A stretch of DNA of 21,751 nucleotides from Spirochaetaceae bacterium (lineage in GTDB: Bacteria; Spirochaetota; Spirochaetia; Treponematales; Breznakiellaceae): positions 1 to 21,751 of the forward strand of contig JAIRYB010000025.1 of the NCBI GenBank assembly GCA_031267955.1, given 5' to 3'. Positions 9,081-14,785 of the stretch are shown here, in pieces. The notes under the pieces were generated by a model. That model saw nothing but the letters and a program-made list of their open reading frames with translations. It was not told the DNA's origin and did no database searches. The position numbers and the translations under genes are program-made. Within the stretch, counting starts at the first letter, position 1. Each line of letters opens with the position of its first letter.

Positions 9081-9117
9081 TTCGAACCCTGTCACCGTAC
9101 TGGGACGACAGGGTTCG
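9081..9117. repeat. Hairpin repeat, copy B (37-bp exact duplicate of tRNA 3' end region)
   Basis: Identical over 37 bp to 9223-9259, at an offset of 142 bp. Left arm TTCGAACCCTGTC, 13-nt loop ACCGTACTGGGAC, right arm GACAGGGTTCG; two outer pairs present in copy A are lost. It contains the acceptor and T-arm 3' sequence of tRNA-Gln, without the rest of the tRNA. Confidence 0.85.
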
Positions 9118-9222
9118 CCTTCCGCTCGCGGTCGTCCTGGCCGCTCGCTACAGGCCGTGGTCCGGCCCTGGCGGCGCCATCCGTGGCGCCTTTTCCTCCC
9201 GCCTGGTCGGCGGACCGGACCC
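9118..9222. other. GC-rich spacer between repeat copies with terminator-like hairpin
   Basis: Stretch of 105 bp separating the two 37-bp copies. It contains a perfect 7-bp stem GGCGCCA/TGGCGCC (9173-9179 and 9184-9190) with a TCCG loop followed by TTTTCC, which resembles an intrinsic terminator on the plus strand although all genes here run on the minus strand. No coding signal is seen. Confidence 0.5.
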
Positions 9223-9261
9223 TTCGAACCCTGTCACCGTACTGGGACGACAGGGTTCGAA
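9223..9261. repeat. Hairpin repeat, copy A, overlapping tRNA-Gln 3' end
   Basis: Perfect 13-bp inverted repeat TTCGAACCCTGTC / GACAGGGTTCGAA around the loop ACCGTACTGGGAC. The right arm and part of the loop are the T-arm and acceptor 3' strand of tRNA-Gln; the left arm is in the 3' trailer. In the precursor RNA, the trailer could therefore pair with the T-arm. Confidence 0.85.
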
Positions 9262-9313
9262 CCTGTGAATGCCGGAGCCAAAACCCGGTGGCTTACCACT
9301 TGCCTACGTCCCA
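9242..9313 (-). tRNA. tRNA-Gln (anticodon UUG)
   Basis: Cloverleaf on the minus strand: acceptor TGGGACG/CGTCCCA (7 bp, including the weak U1-A72 pair typical of bacterial tRNA-Gln), D-arm GGC/GCC with the loop AAGTGGTAA, anticodon arm CCGGG/TCCGG with loop TTTTGGC, giving anticodon TTG, variable loop CATTC, T-arm ACAGG-TTCGAAC-CCTGT, and discriminator G73. The 3' CCA is not encoded (TAC follows), so CCA must be added enzymatically. It starts 15 bp after the spoVG stop codon and is probably cut out of the ispE-spoVG transcript. Confidence 0.93.
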
Positions 9314-9328
9314 AGAAATACGAACACC

Positions 9329-9610
9329 TTATAGCTCCACAGTAGGATCATCCGGGACATTACCGCCATCGTATTTGTCCAGGATTTGCTTCTGTAATTC
9401 GGCGCGGAATTCAGGGTGGATAGGATGGGCTACATCCTTGTATTCCCCCGCCCTGGTTTTCCGGCTCGGCATGGCTATAAACACGCCGCTTTTTCCCTCG
9501 ATTATTTTTACATTATGAACCACAAAACAATCATCAAACGTAACCGTAACATATGCCTTTAATTTCCCCTCACCGGCTACCTTACGAACACGAATATCGG
9601 TAATTTCCAT
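9329..9610 (-). CDS. spoVG: SpoVG-family nucleic-acid-binding regulator
   Basis: Small (93-residue) single-domain regulator; homologues bind DNA and RNA and act as post-transcriptional or transcriptional regulators, for example in Borrelia and Firmicutes. The family core is clear: MEITDIRVRKV at the start, then KAYVTVTFDD, FVVHNVKIIEG, GVFIAMPSRK and DVAHPIHPEFR. A strong RBS (AAAGGAG) lies 6 nt before the ATG. It follows ispE by 25 bp and precedes tRNA-Gln by 15 bp, so it belongs to the ispE transcript. In this organism it has no link to sporulation that I can see. Confidence 0.96.
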   Translation of the reverse strand: MEITDIRVRKVAGEGKLKAYVTVTFDDCFVVHNVKIIEGKSGVFIAMPSRKTRAGEYKDVAHPIHPEFRAELQKQILDKYDGGNVPDDPTVEL

Positions 9611-9635
9611 AGCACGCTCCTTTCCTACCGGCTAT

Positions 9636-10637
9636 TCAAGCATATTGATATTCTAACACCGGTTTAGGTCTGCGCGCAAGAAAAAAAGTCAATTTTACAA
9701 AATTCCAGTTCCGAAACAGTGAATCACAGGCATTTTCCGCCGCCCCCTTGTCCGTAAAAATACCGAAACAGCCCGACCCCGACCCGGATAGACCGGAAAA
9801 ATCCGCCCCCAGCTCCCGCAGCTCCCGGAATATCCGCCTGTATACCTCCCCGCGCTCCCCGTCTTCTTGCAATACAGGCAAAAAATCATTGTCATAAGGC
9901 CAGGAAGCGGGATTCTCCTTCAAAAACCAGACCAGGTCTTCGCCGCCGGGCCTCTTTGCCCTGAACGAATCCCCGGTATCTTTCAAACCCGAAACCCTGC
10001 GGCCGGAATTCCGGAAACGCCGCGCCTCCGCCTTTTCCGCCCGGAATCCGTCCAGTTTCGCGAAAGCCGCCGCGGTCCCGCTCGAAAAACCCGGGTTTAC
10101 CAGCACGACCGGCAGCCGGATGCCGGGTATTTCGAACGATTTTACCCGATCGCCGCGCCCGGTAACCAGCGCCAACCCCCCGGAAAGGAAAAAAGGGACA
10201 TCGCTTCCCAGCTTTTCCCCCATCTCCGCCAGGTCCCCGCCGCCAAGGCGGGTTTCAGCCAGCGCATCCAGGGCCAGCAGGGCCGAGGCGGCATCAGAGG
10301 AACCCCCGCCAAACCCGCCGCCGGGAGGCACGCGCTTTTTCAGCACCGCCCGGACGGGCTCGTCATAACCTGTCTTTTCCCGGAAAAGAGCCGCCGCCCG
10401 GGTAACGATATTTTCCCCGGAACACAGCCCTTCCGCCTCTGAATAAGGCCCCGTTATTTCCAGGGCCGTAAAATTCCTGGGGAAACCCTCCCCAAGAACG
10501 CTAAAAACCAGGGTATCCCCAAAGCCAAGGCTGGCAAACACGCTTACAAGATCGTGGTATCCGTCCGCCCGTTTTTCGCCTATCTCCAGATGGAGGTTGA
10601 TCTTCCCCGGCGCCTCAATAGTACAACAACGGCTCAA
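9636..10637 (-). CDS. ispE: 4-diphosphocytidyl-2-C-methyl-D-erythritol kinase IspE
   Basis: GHMP-family kinase of the non-mevalonate (MEP) isoprenoid pathway; phosphorylates CDP-methylerythritol using ATP. From the chosen start it has 333 residues, somewhat longer than typical (about 285-300). Visible are the substrate/catalytic Lys in APGKINLHL (Lys12), the ATP loop PPGGGFGGGSSDA (about 104-116), the catalytic Asp in LGSDVPFFL (about 146) and a C-terminal LSGSGSGCFGIF loop. The reading frame is open 154 codons further upstream, but a promoter at 10665-10694 and GGGAG 8 nt before TTG 10637 argue for this TTG start; no ATG lies near the conserved N-terminus. Extra length is mainly a charged Arg/Lys/Glu insert between about residues 195 and 230. 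Confidence 0.93.
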   Translation of the reverse strand: MSRCCTIEAPGKINLHLEIGEKRADGYHDLVSVFASLGFGDTLVFSVLGEGFPRNFTALEITGPYSEAEGLCSGENIVTRAAALFREKTGYDEPVRAVLKKRVPPGGGFGGGSSDAASALLALDALAETRLGGGDLAEMGEKLGSDVPFFLSGGLALVTGRGDRVKSFEIPGIRLPVVLVNPGFSSGTAAAFAKLDGFRAEKAEARRFRNSGRRVSGLKDTGDSFRAKRPGGEDLVWFLKENPASWPYDNDFLPVLQEDGERGEVYRRIFRELRELGADFSGLSGSGSGCFGIFTDKGAAENACDSLFRNWNFVKLTFFLARRPKPVLEYQYA

Positions 10638-10664
10638 TCCAGGCTCTCCCGCAAAACCACGATT

Positions 10665-10694
10665 ACTATACCAGATTAAGATATTTTGTGTAAA
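10665..10694 (-). promoter_or_regulatory. Sigma70-type promoter for ispE-spoVG-tRNA-Gln
   Basis: On the minus strand, TTTACA (10694-10689) is separated by 18 bp from TATAGT (10670-10665). The spacer is AT-rich. Transcription should begin near 10657, about 20 nt before the TTG start of ispE, leaving just enough room for the GGGAG ribosome binding site. Confidence 0.7.
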
Positions 10695-10770
10695 GGGGGG
10701 TAAAACAATTAGCACCAGGGCAGAAGCATTTACCTTCAAGTACCGCGAAACTACCAAAAGGTGAAGATTT

Positions 10771-10805
10771 TTAACCGCAGCGGACGCAAAGAACACGAAG
10801 GGAGC
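10771..10805. repeat. Degenerate purine-rich repeat (ACGCAAAG/ACACGAAGG type)
   Basis: The segment beginning TTAACCGCAGCGGACGC and continuing through AAAGAACACGAAGG shows short imperfect repeats of the form (a)ACGCAAAG / ACACGAAGG. Comparable dispersed TTAACCGCAGAGG-type sequences occur between genes of many bacteria; this match is from memory and not checked. Confidence 0.3.
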
Positions 10806-10851
10806 AAAAGGGGAAGAAAAGTAACGGAAAAGCCGTTCATTTCCCCTTTTT
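10806..10851. terminator. Strong bidirectional terminator-like hairpin
   Basis: Perfect 10-bp outer stem AAAAGGGGAA (10806-10815) with TTCCCCTTTT (10841-10850), ending in five T on the plus strand. Inside is a second 5-bp stem AACGG/CCGTT with an AAAAG loop. A and T runs on both sides allow it to work in both directions. On the minus strand it closes the decayed gene region and insulates the ispE promoter. Confidence 0.7.
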
Positions 10852-10854
10852 AGC

Positions 10855-11280
10855 ATCATGGCATCTCCTTTTACAGGCGTTTGCCGATTCAGGCTTTGCG
10901 TAATACCGGCGAAAAACACGCGGTCTTTTTCCGGCTCCTCCGCGCCCCGGCGGACCAACAGGGGCAGGGTCGTGTCGGTTACCGGATACGGCCCGGTAAG
11001 AGCCGGTAGTCCATTTCCCTGGCAGGGGAGGAGAGGGCGGCCGCATCCCGCTCCATGACGGTAAAGCACCCGTCGTTTACCAGGGCGGCGTCTGGGCATA
11101 TAGCCGGAAAGTTCGGGGTTGCCTTCAATAAATATTGAGGACGGAAAACCGCGTATTCCGCGGAAGGCGGCCCCGGAGACAGGAAACGCCGTTTTCCGGG
11201 GAAGTATCCGGACTAACGGCGCTTTGGGAGAGCAAAAGGGCCGCGGGGAGGCAAAAAGCCGGAAAAACCGCCTTTTTTAT
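10855..11280 (-). pseudogene. Possible frameshifted remnant of a secreted-protein gene
   Basis: No single minus-strand frame is intact, but three frames in succession look coding and have high GC at third positions like the real genes. Frame 1 from 11280 begins with ATA (perhaps a lost ATG, with AAGG 6 nt before) and gives a signal-peptide-like KKAVFPAFCLPAALLLSQS. Next, around 11170-11100, another frame gives FIEGNPELSGY. Then the third frame (11098 to the stop at 10979) gives CPDAALVNDG, FTVMERDAAALSSP and AREMDYRLL. Finally, from about 11005, the second frame resumes with TGPYPVTDTTLPLLVRRG and DRVFFAGITQSLNRQ. It ends beside the terminator at 10806-10851. The protein family is not recognised. 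The reconstruction is my inference, and the function of the parent gene is unknown. Confidence 0.42.
11187..11221. other. Long imperfect inverted repeat
   Basis: Stem CGCCGTT/AACGGCG (7 bp) plus TCCGG/CCGGA (5 bp), with a small internal loop and an 8-nt terminal loop GGAAGTAT. There is no adjacent T-run, so it is not a standard terminator. It lies within the suspected gene remnant. Confidence 0.5.
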
Positions 11281-11394
11281 GCAATACCTTCGGAAATTAT
11301 ATTACACCGCCGGGGGTGGATTGTGCGGATCAAACGTACCGGAACCGGGGCCTTGACTCCGGCCGAAAAGCCGCAAAAAAATTGATAAGACATA

Positions 11395-11424
11395 TTGACA
11401 GAAGATGAATATCTCACTTATGTT
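11395..11424 (+). promoter_or_regulatory. Candidate promoter for the Asp-rich protein gene
   Basis: A consensus -35 hexamer TTGACA (11395-11400) is followed after 18 bp by TATGTT (11419-11424), four of six matches to the -10 consensus. Transcription from here would give a leader of about 95 nt containing the hairpin at 11436-11467. Confidence 0.45.
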
Positions 11425-11435
11425 TCTAGGAAACA

Positions 11436-11467
11436 GAGACAATGGAATCAGGCGATTCTGCTGTCTC
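11436..11467 (+). promoter_or_regulatory. Leader stem-loop upstream of the Asp-rich protein
   Basis: Outer stem GAGACA/TGTCTC (6 bp), 2x2 internal loop, inner stem GGAATC/GATTCT (6 pairs, one G-T) and tetraloop AGGC. It lies between the candidate promoter and the RBS and ends about 57 nt before the ATG. There is no U-run, so it is not a plain terminator; it may affect mRNA stability or bind a protein. Confidence 0.5.
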
Positions 11468-11524
11468 GCAGGGATAATCAGTATTGGTTGATTTTCCCGT
11501 AACTATTGAAGTGGAGAACCATAT

Positions 11525-11899
11525 ATGATTCAGCACGTACCTGTGAATAATCGGCAGACTTTCCCGGAAACCGCCGGCGAAGAACCCGCACTGATGCCGG
11601 TATCAACTTCGATTGAATGGGGCGGAGAAAGGCTTTATGACGGCCCGCCGGGTTTTTTGCCGGGCGGTTTGTACAGCGGCGATACTGTAGGGGATCACCC
11701 CTTTCTCTTTTTTGCCGATGATGATGACGAAGACATCGATGATGGCGACGATGATGACTTCGGCGACGATGACGACAGTTTTGACGACGACGACTTTGAC
11801 GACGACGATTTTGACGACGACGAAGAAGATGATGACGACTTCGACGACGACGGGGAATATGACTACGGAACAGACGTAAACTACGACGATTTTGACTGA
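11525..11899 (+). CDS. Small Asp-rich protein with polyacidic C-terminal tail
   Basis: Protein of 124 residues; I do not recognise a family. Residues 1-64 look like an ordinary, Gly/Pro-rich region without a signal peptide or membrane helix (motifs EWGGERLYDGPPGFLPGG and GDHPFLFFA). Residues 65-124 are extremely acidic: by my count 38 Asp and 4 Glu in 60 residues, arranged in FDDDD units. The coding strand choice is supported by GGAG 9 nt before the ATG, a candidate promoter and leader, and a hairpin just after the stop; the opposite strand gives only an Arg/His low-complexity frame. Possible roles include a chaperone-like or histone-like acidic tail, a DNA mimic, or cation binding, all speculative. 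It is the only plus-strand gene between about 1.1 kb and the right end. Confidence 0.6.
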   Translation: MIQHVPVNNRQTFPETAGEEPALMPVSTSIEWGGERLYDGPPGFLPGGLYSGDTVGDHPFLFFADDDDEDIDDGDDDDFGDDDDSFDDDDFDDDDFDDDEEDDDDFDDDGEYDYGTDVNYDDFD

Positions 11900-11909
11900 T
11901 AATCCGGTT

Positions 11910-11935
11910 GTTTGCGGGGCCGCCGCCCCGCGAAC
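11910..11935. terminator. Stable hairpin after the Asp-rich gene
   Basis: Eleven-bp stem GTTTGCGGGGC/GCCCCGCGAAC with one G-T pair and a CGCC tetraloop, beginning 11 bp after the stop codon. It lacks a T-run; it may stabilise the 3' end or act with the next hairpin at 11962-11982. Confidence 0.5.
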
Positions 11936-11961
11936 AGGGCAGCCGCATTAACGTAGCCGCG

Positions 11962-11982
11962 AAAACCCGTATCCGGGCTTTT
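11962..11982. terminator. Short bidirectional terminator between Asp-rich gene and rsfS
   Basis: AAAACCCG-TATC-CGGG-C-TTTT: a four-bp GC stem flanked by A4/T4 that can pair with a one-base bulge. Each strand reads stem then T-run. It sits 10 bp past the rsfS stop codon and would end both convergent transcripts. Confidence 0.55.
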
Positions 11983-11992
11983 GGGAATCAGG

Positions 11993-12328
11993 CTAAGTCC
12001 AGAGTCTTTCCAGTTCGTAAAAAGAGCGGGCGCGTTCAGACATAAGGTGGACGACTATGCTCCCCATATCCACGAGATTCCACTCGCTGTCCGGCGCTGT
12101 TTTGCGGGGGCGGTGGAATATTTCCAGGTCTTTTTCCCGGGCAAATTCCCTGATATGCCGCAGCAGCCCCTGCACATGGGTATGGCTTGTGACGGTAGCA
12201 ATGATGAAAAAATCGGTCCAGGTATTCAATTTCCTGAGATCCAAAACTACAACGTCCTTCCCGTTATGATCCCGAAGCAGTTCGCCTAATTCGTAGGCCG
12301 CTTTATCCGCCTGTAACGTATCGTCCAT
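11993..12328 (-). CDS. rsfS: Ribosomal silencing factor RsfS (YbeB/Iojap)
   Basis: Binds L14 and blocks joining of the 30S and 50S subunits, slowing translation in poor growth conditions. It has 111 residues, the usual length for the family. The typical core is present: KDVVVLDLRKLNTWTDFFIIATVTS, then HVQGLLRHI and EWNLVDMGSIVVHLM followed by RSFYELERLW at the end. It is the last gene of the rplU operon, starting 26 bp inside the end of the LCP gene; the RBS AAGGGA lies inside that gene, so translation is likely coupled. A terminator follows 10 bp downstream. Confidence 0.96.
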   Translation of the reverse strand: MDDTLQADKAAYELGELLRDHNGKDVVVLDLRKLNTWTDFFIIATVTSHTHVQGLLRHIREFAREKDLEIFHRPRKTAPDSEWNLVDMGSIVVHLMSERARSFYELERLWT

Positions 12329-13541
12329 TAAAATCCCTTCCGATTATTAAGGTAAAATCGGCTTTGTATTCCAGATTCTGCAGATTAATCCCGACATCCA
12401 GACCCGGATCGTCGGAAATTCGCGATTCAAAATGGATATTTCCGCAGCGGATAATATCCGCGAATATCTCGGCCATGTCCTGAAACCCCGAACGGTCGAT
12501 GATCCGCGTATCCCAGTAATCGCTGCGGTCCGCGTTGCCGATGGCGATTACATCATAGCCGAAACTCCTGAGCAGCTCGGCGGTGCGCCCTGCAAGGCCG
12601 ATAGTGGTAGTCCCGTTGAGTATTTCCACGGTAAAAACCCGCTCGGTAAGGTCCCCCTCAAGGCGGCGGGTCAGGGAACCCAGGGACTGGCGGACAATTT
12701 CCTTGATTAGGCTGCCGTCGTAAGAGGGGAAAAGCAGCGCCTGGCCGGAAACTTCCCGCACATTGCCGCCCACAGTCTGAATATTTATCCTGTCGGTGTC
12801 CAACTGCGCCAATTCGGTGAAAAAGCGGGCCTGTACGCGGGCGGACATACTGGTCTTGACCATGGTGTGGAACTGGGAAGCGGCCTCGGAATTCTTCAGT
12901 ATCGCGTTCTGCTCCCCCAGGCGCTTGAGCAGCGCCAGAAAAAAACGCTGTCGCCGGAAACTAAGCTGATCGGGGCCTTCGTCGGGAAGCTGGTAATTGA
13001 TGTACGAGCGGGCCTTGTCCCCGTCAAGGCGGGTCAGCCCGGAGGGGAAGAAAACCATATTTCCCGTATCGTAAACAGCCACCCGGGAAGGAATAAAAAT
13101 TTCCACCCCCCCTATAAGGTCTACCATCCTTCCCAACTGTTCGGTGTTGGTAATCACCGAAAAACTGATTTCAACACCTAAAAGGCCTTCGATTTCGGCC
13201 TCGAACGGGGAAATTCTACCGGGATCGTAGATCGCGGCGATCCTGTCCACCCGGTCGATACCCCTCAGTATCAGCCCTACCGTTCCGGGAATATCGAAGA
13301 TCGCGGCTTTTCCCGTATCAGGGTAGTACATCAATACGTAAGACGCGAGGGGTTTTTCCCGGTCCTCAATAACAAACAGGGTATTAATAACCCTGTCTCC
13401 GGAGAGGACCTCTTCTATGGGGTCCTGCCGCAAATTGGTAAGGGCAAACACGATTCCCCCCGCCAGAAAAACAACGATAAGGATGATGAGGATAAAGCTG
13501 GCGTCGAAAGAGCCGGCGGGCCGGATATTTCTGCCAATCAT
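12303..13541 (-). CDS. LCP-family (LytR-CpsA-Psr) protein with LytR_C domain
   Basis: Membrane-anchored extracytoplasmic protein of 412 residues. One membrane helix at about residues 13-34, then an LCP-like domain (about 50-210) and a C-terminal LytR_C domain (about 302-345, starting FTVEILNGT). LCP proteins transfer polyprenyl-linked glycopolymers to peptidoglycan or related acceptors. Some LCP features are visible (DIPGTV, the GGV segment, LDGDKARSYINY and RRQRF), but the usual Arg after the ALxY motif is replaced (YINYQL), so activity is uncertain. The start overlaps the nadD/yqeK stop by 4 bp (ATGA) and the 3' end overlaps rsfS, so it is firmly within the ribosome-assembly operon. The acceptor in a spirochaete without teichoic acids is unknown. 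Confidence 0.8.
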   Translation of the reverse strand: MIGRNIRPAGSFDASFILIILIVVFLAGGIVFALTNLRQDPIEEVLSGDRVINTLFVIEDREKPLASYVLMYYPDTGKAAIFDIPGTVGLILRGIDRVDRIAAIYDPGRISPFEAEIEGLLGVEISFSVITNTEQLGRMVDLIGGVEIFIPSRVAVYDTGNMVFFPSGLTRLDGDKARSYINYQLPDEGPDQLSFRRQRFFLALLKRLGEQNAILKNSEAASQFHTMVKTSMSARVQARFFTELAQLDTDRINIQTVGGNVREVSGQALLFPSYDGSLIKEIVRQSLGSLTRRLEGDLTERVFTVEILNGTTTIGLAGRTAELLRSFGYDVIAIGNADRSDYWDTRIIDRSGFQDMAEIFADIIRCGNIHFESRISDDPGLDVGINLQNLEYKADFTLIIGRDFNGRYVTGG

Positions 13542-14785
13542 GGATCCCCCTTCTTTTCCATGGCTTCAAGAAGCCCCCTGGTATCTTCGGAAAGGTCGAG
13601 CTTCCGGGAACGGAGATAAGCCACCGTATCCTTCACAACCGAGGCAAAGAGATCGTCCAGGCTTTCCCGGGATTCCCCCCCGCCCCCCTGTCCCGCGCCG
13701 CCCCCGCGCGGCTGATCGTTTTTCCGGGTAGGTTCGATCTTATCGGCAATATAGACAATCTTTTCAAGCGGCCCCATGGACGGGCTCCCCGCGGTATGAT
13801 CCCGGACCGCCGCAAGCACTTCCATGTCGGTGATGCCGAAACATTCCCGGAGCAGCGACGCCCCGGCGCGGGAATGGAGCAGGGAGGGCTTTTTCCGTTC
13901 CAGGGCGGAAAGGGGCTTCCCGTCTTTTTTCGCAAACTTCTTCAGTTCATTCTCGCCCATCGACTTGGCGATATCGTGGGCAATTCCCGCAAGGTAGCCC
14001 CGATCCGGATCCTGGCCGAAACGGGCGCAGAGTTCCCAGGCCAGGGCCGCCACCGCCCTTGAATGTAAAAACCGGGAAGGGCTTACCAGGGAGCGGACCG
14101 CGTTCTCAATCCGGGCAATCTCCGCCCTCGCTGCGGTTTTGGCCTGCGGCGCGGAATTTTTCCGCGCCCCGGCAGCCGGCCCTGCCGCCGGCCCCGCGGG
14201 TTCCGCCCCGCCCTGCTTATAACTGTAAAGCCCGCGATCCTCGATGATAAAGCGCGCCCCTTCGGGGATCAGGTAACGCCAGCTTTTGCCGTCCCGGATA
14301 CGGGAACGTATGTCCCCGGAAGAAATGTCCAAAATCGCGTTATCAAGCTGCCGGCAGGGATAGGGGAAAGAAACGGGTTTTGAGGAAAGGCGGCGGGCAA
14401 TAATGATGTCCGCAAGGGAGATAATCTTCCCGTAGTCGCGCCAGCCGGTAAAACCCTCCGCCAGATCGTCGCCCAGGATAAGGCCGGGCTTTCCCTCCGG
14501 GCAGTACCGGCCTATGATGTCGATGATTGTGTCGATTGTATAGGAAACACCCTCCCGCCGGATCTCGCAGTCGTCAACGGCAAAACAAGGGTCCGCGGGC
14601 GCCGAAGCCGCGAGCATATCCAGCCTGTCCTGGGGCGCCGCATCCCGGACGCCGGGTTTAAAAGGAGAATTATAGGCGGGAACCAAAACAAGCCGGTCAT
14701 AACCCATTTTCAGGGCGGATTCGGCCAGATACAGATGTCCCAGGTGAACGGGATTAAAACTTCCCCCCAGGATCGCCAGCTTCAC
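13538..14785 (-). CDS. nadD: NadD-YqeK fusion: nicotinate-nucleotide adenylyltransferase with HD phosphohydrolase
   Basis: Two-domain protein of 415 residues. Residues 1-190 are NadD, which converts NaMN to deamido-NAD with ATP: GGSFNPVHLGHL (nucleotide-binding HxGH), the GDDLAEGFTGW region and the C-terminal ISSGDIRSRI segment. After an Ala/Pro-rich linker (about 191-220) comes a YqeK-like HD domain: His241, His270-Asp271, His304, His330 (DHTAG) and Asp348 (IADKIEP); YqeK proteins hydrolyse Ap4A. Genes nadD and yqeK are usually separate neighbours; here they are in one frame. Start is GTG 14785, with a purine-rich stretch (GGAGGAAGCAAGGGG) just upstream inside obg; it overlaps obg by 32 bp. 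A Gly-rich insert near 360-370 lies between the HD domain and the C-terminal helix. Confidence 0.93.
   Translation of the reverse strand: MKLAILGGSFNPVHLGHLYLAESALKMGYDRLVLVPAYNSPFKPGVRDAAPQDRLDMLAASAPADPCFAVDDCEIRREGVSYTIDTIIDIIGRYCPEGKPGLILGDDLAEGFTGWRDYGKIISLADIIIARRLSSKPVSFPYPCRQLDNAILDISSGDIRSRIRDGKSWRYLIPEGARFIIEDRGLYSYKQGGAEPAGPAAGPAAGARKNSAPQAKTAARAEIARIENAVRSLVSPSRFLHSRAVAALAWELCARFGQDPDRGYLAGIAHDIAKSMGENELKKFAKKDGKPLSALERKKPSLLHSRAGASLLRECFGITDMEVLAAVRDHTAGSPSMGPLEKIVYIADKIEPTRKNDQPRGGGAGQGGGGESRESLDDLFASVVKDTVAYLRSRKLDLSEDTRGLLEAMEKKGDP

Noticed and set aside
9037..9261. Possible CRISPR array from direct repeats.
   Set aside because: Only two exact copies with a 105-bp spacer and one diverged copy, no cas genes; copies are hairpins overlapping a tRNA.
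11296..11301. TATAAT on the minus strand as promoter of the suspected remnant.
   Set aside because: No -35 hexamer at 16-18 bp and too near the proposed ribosome site; left out of the annotation.
11119..11385. Plus-strand open frames of 73-88 codons upstream of the Asp-rich gene.
   Set aside because: No RBS or recognised motif, random-like composition, overlap with the suspected minus-strand remnant and inverted repeats.
11478..11948. Minus-strand Arg/His-rich frame (156 codons) opposite the Asp-rich gene.
   Set aside because: It is the mirror of the GAC/GAT repeats, has no RBS, and runs through the 3' hairpin; the plus-strand gene has promoter, RBS and terminator signals.
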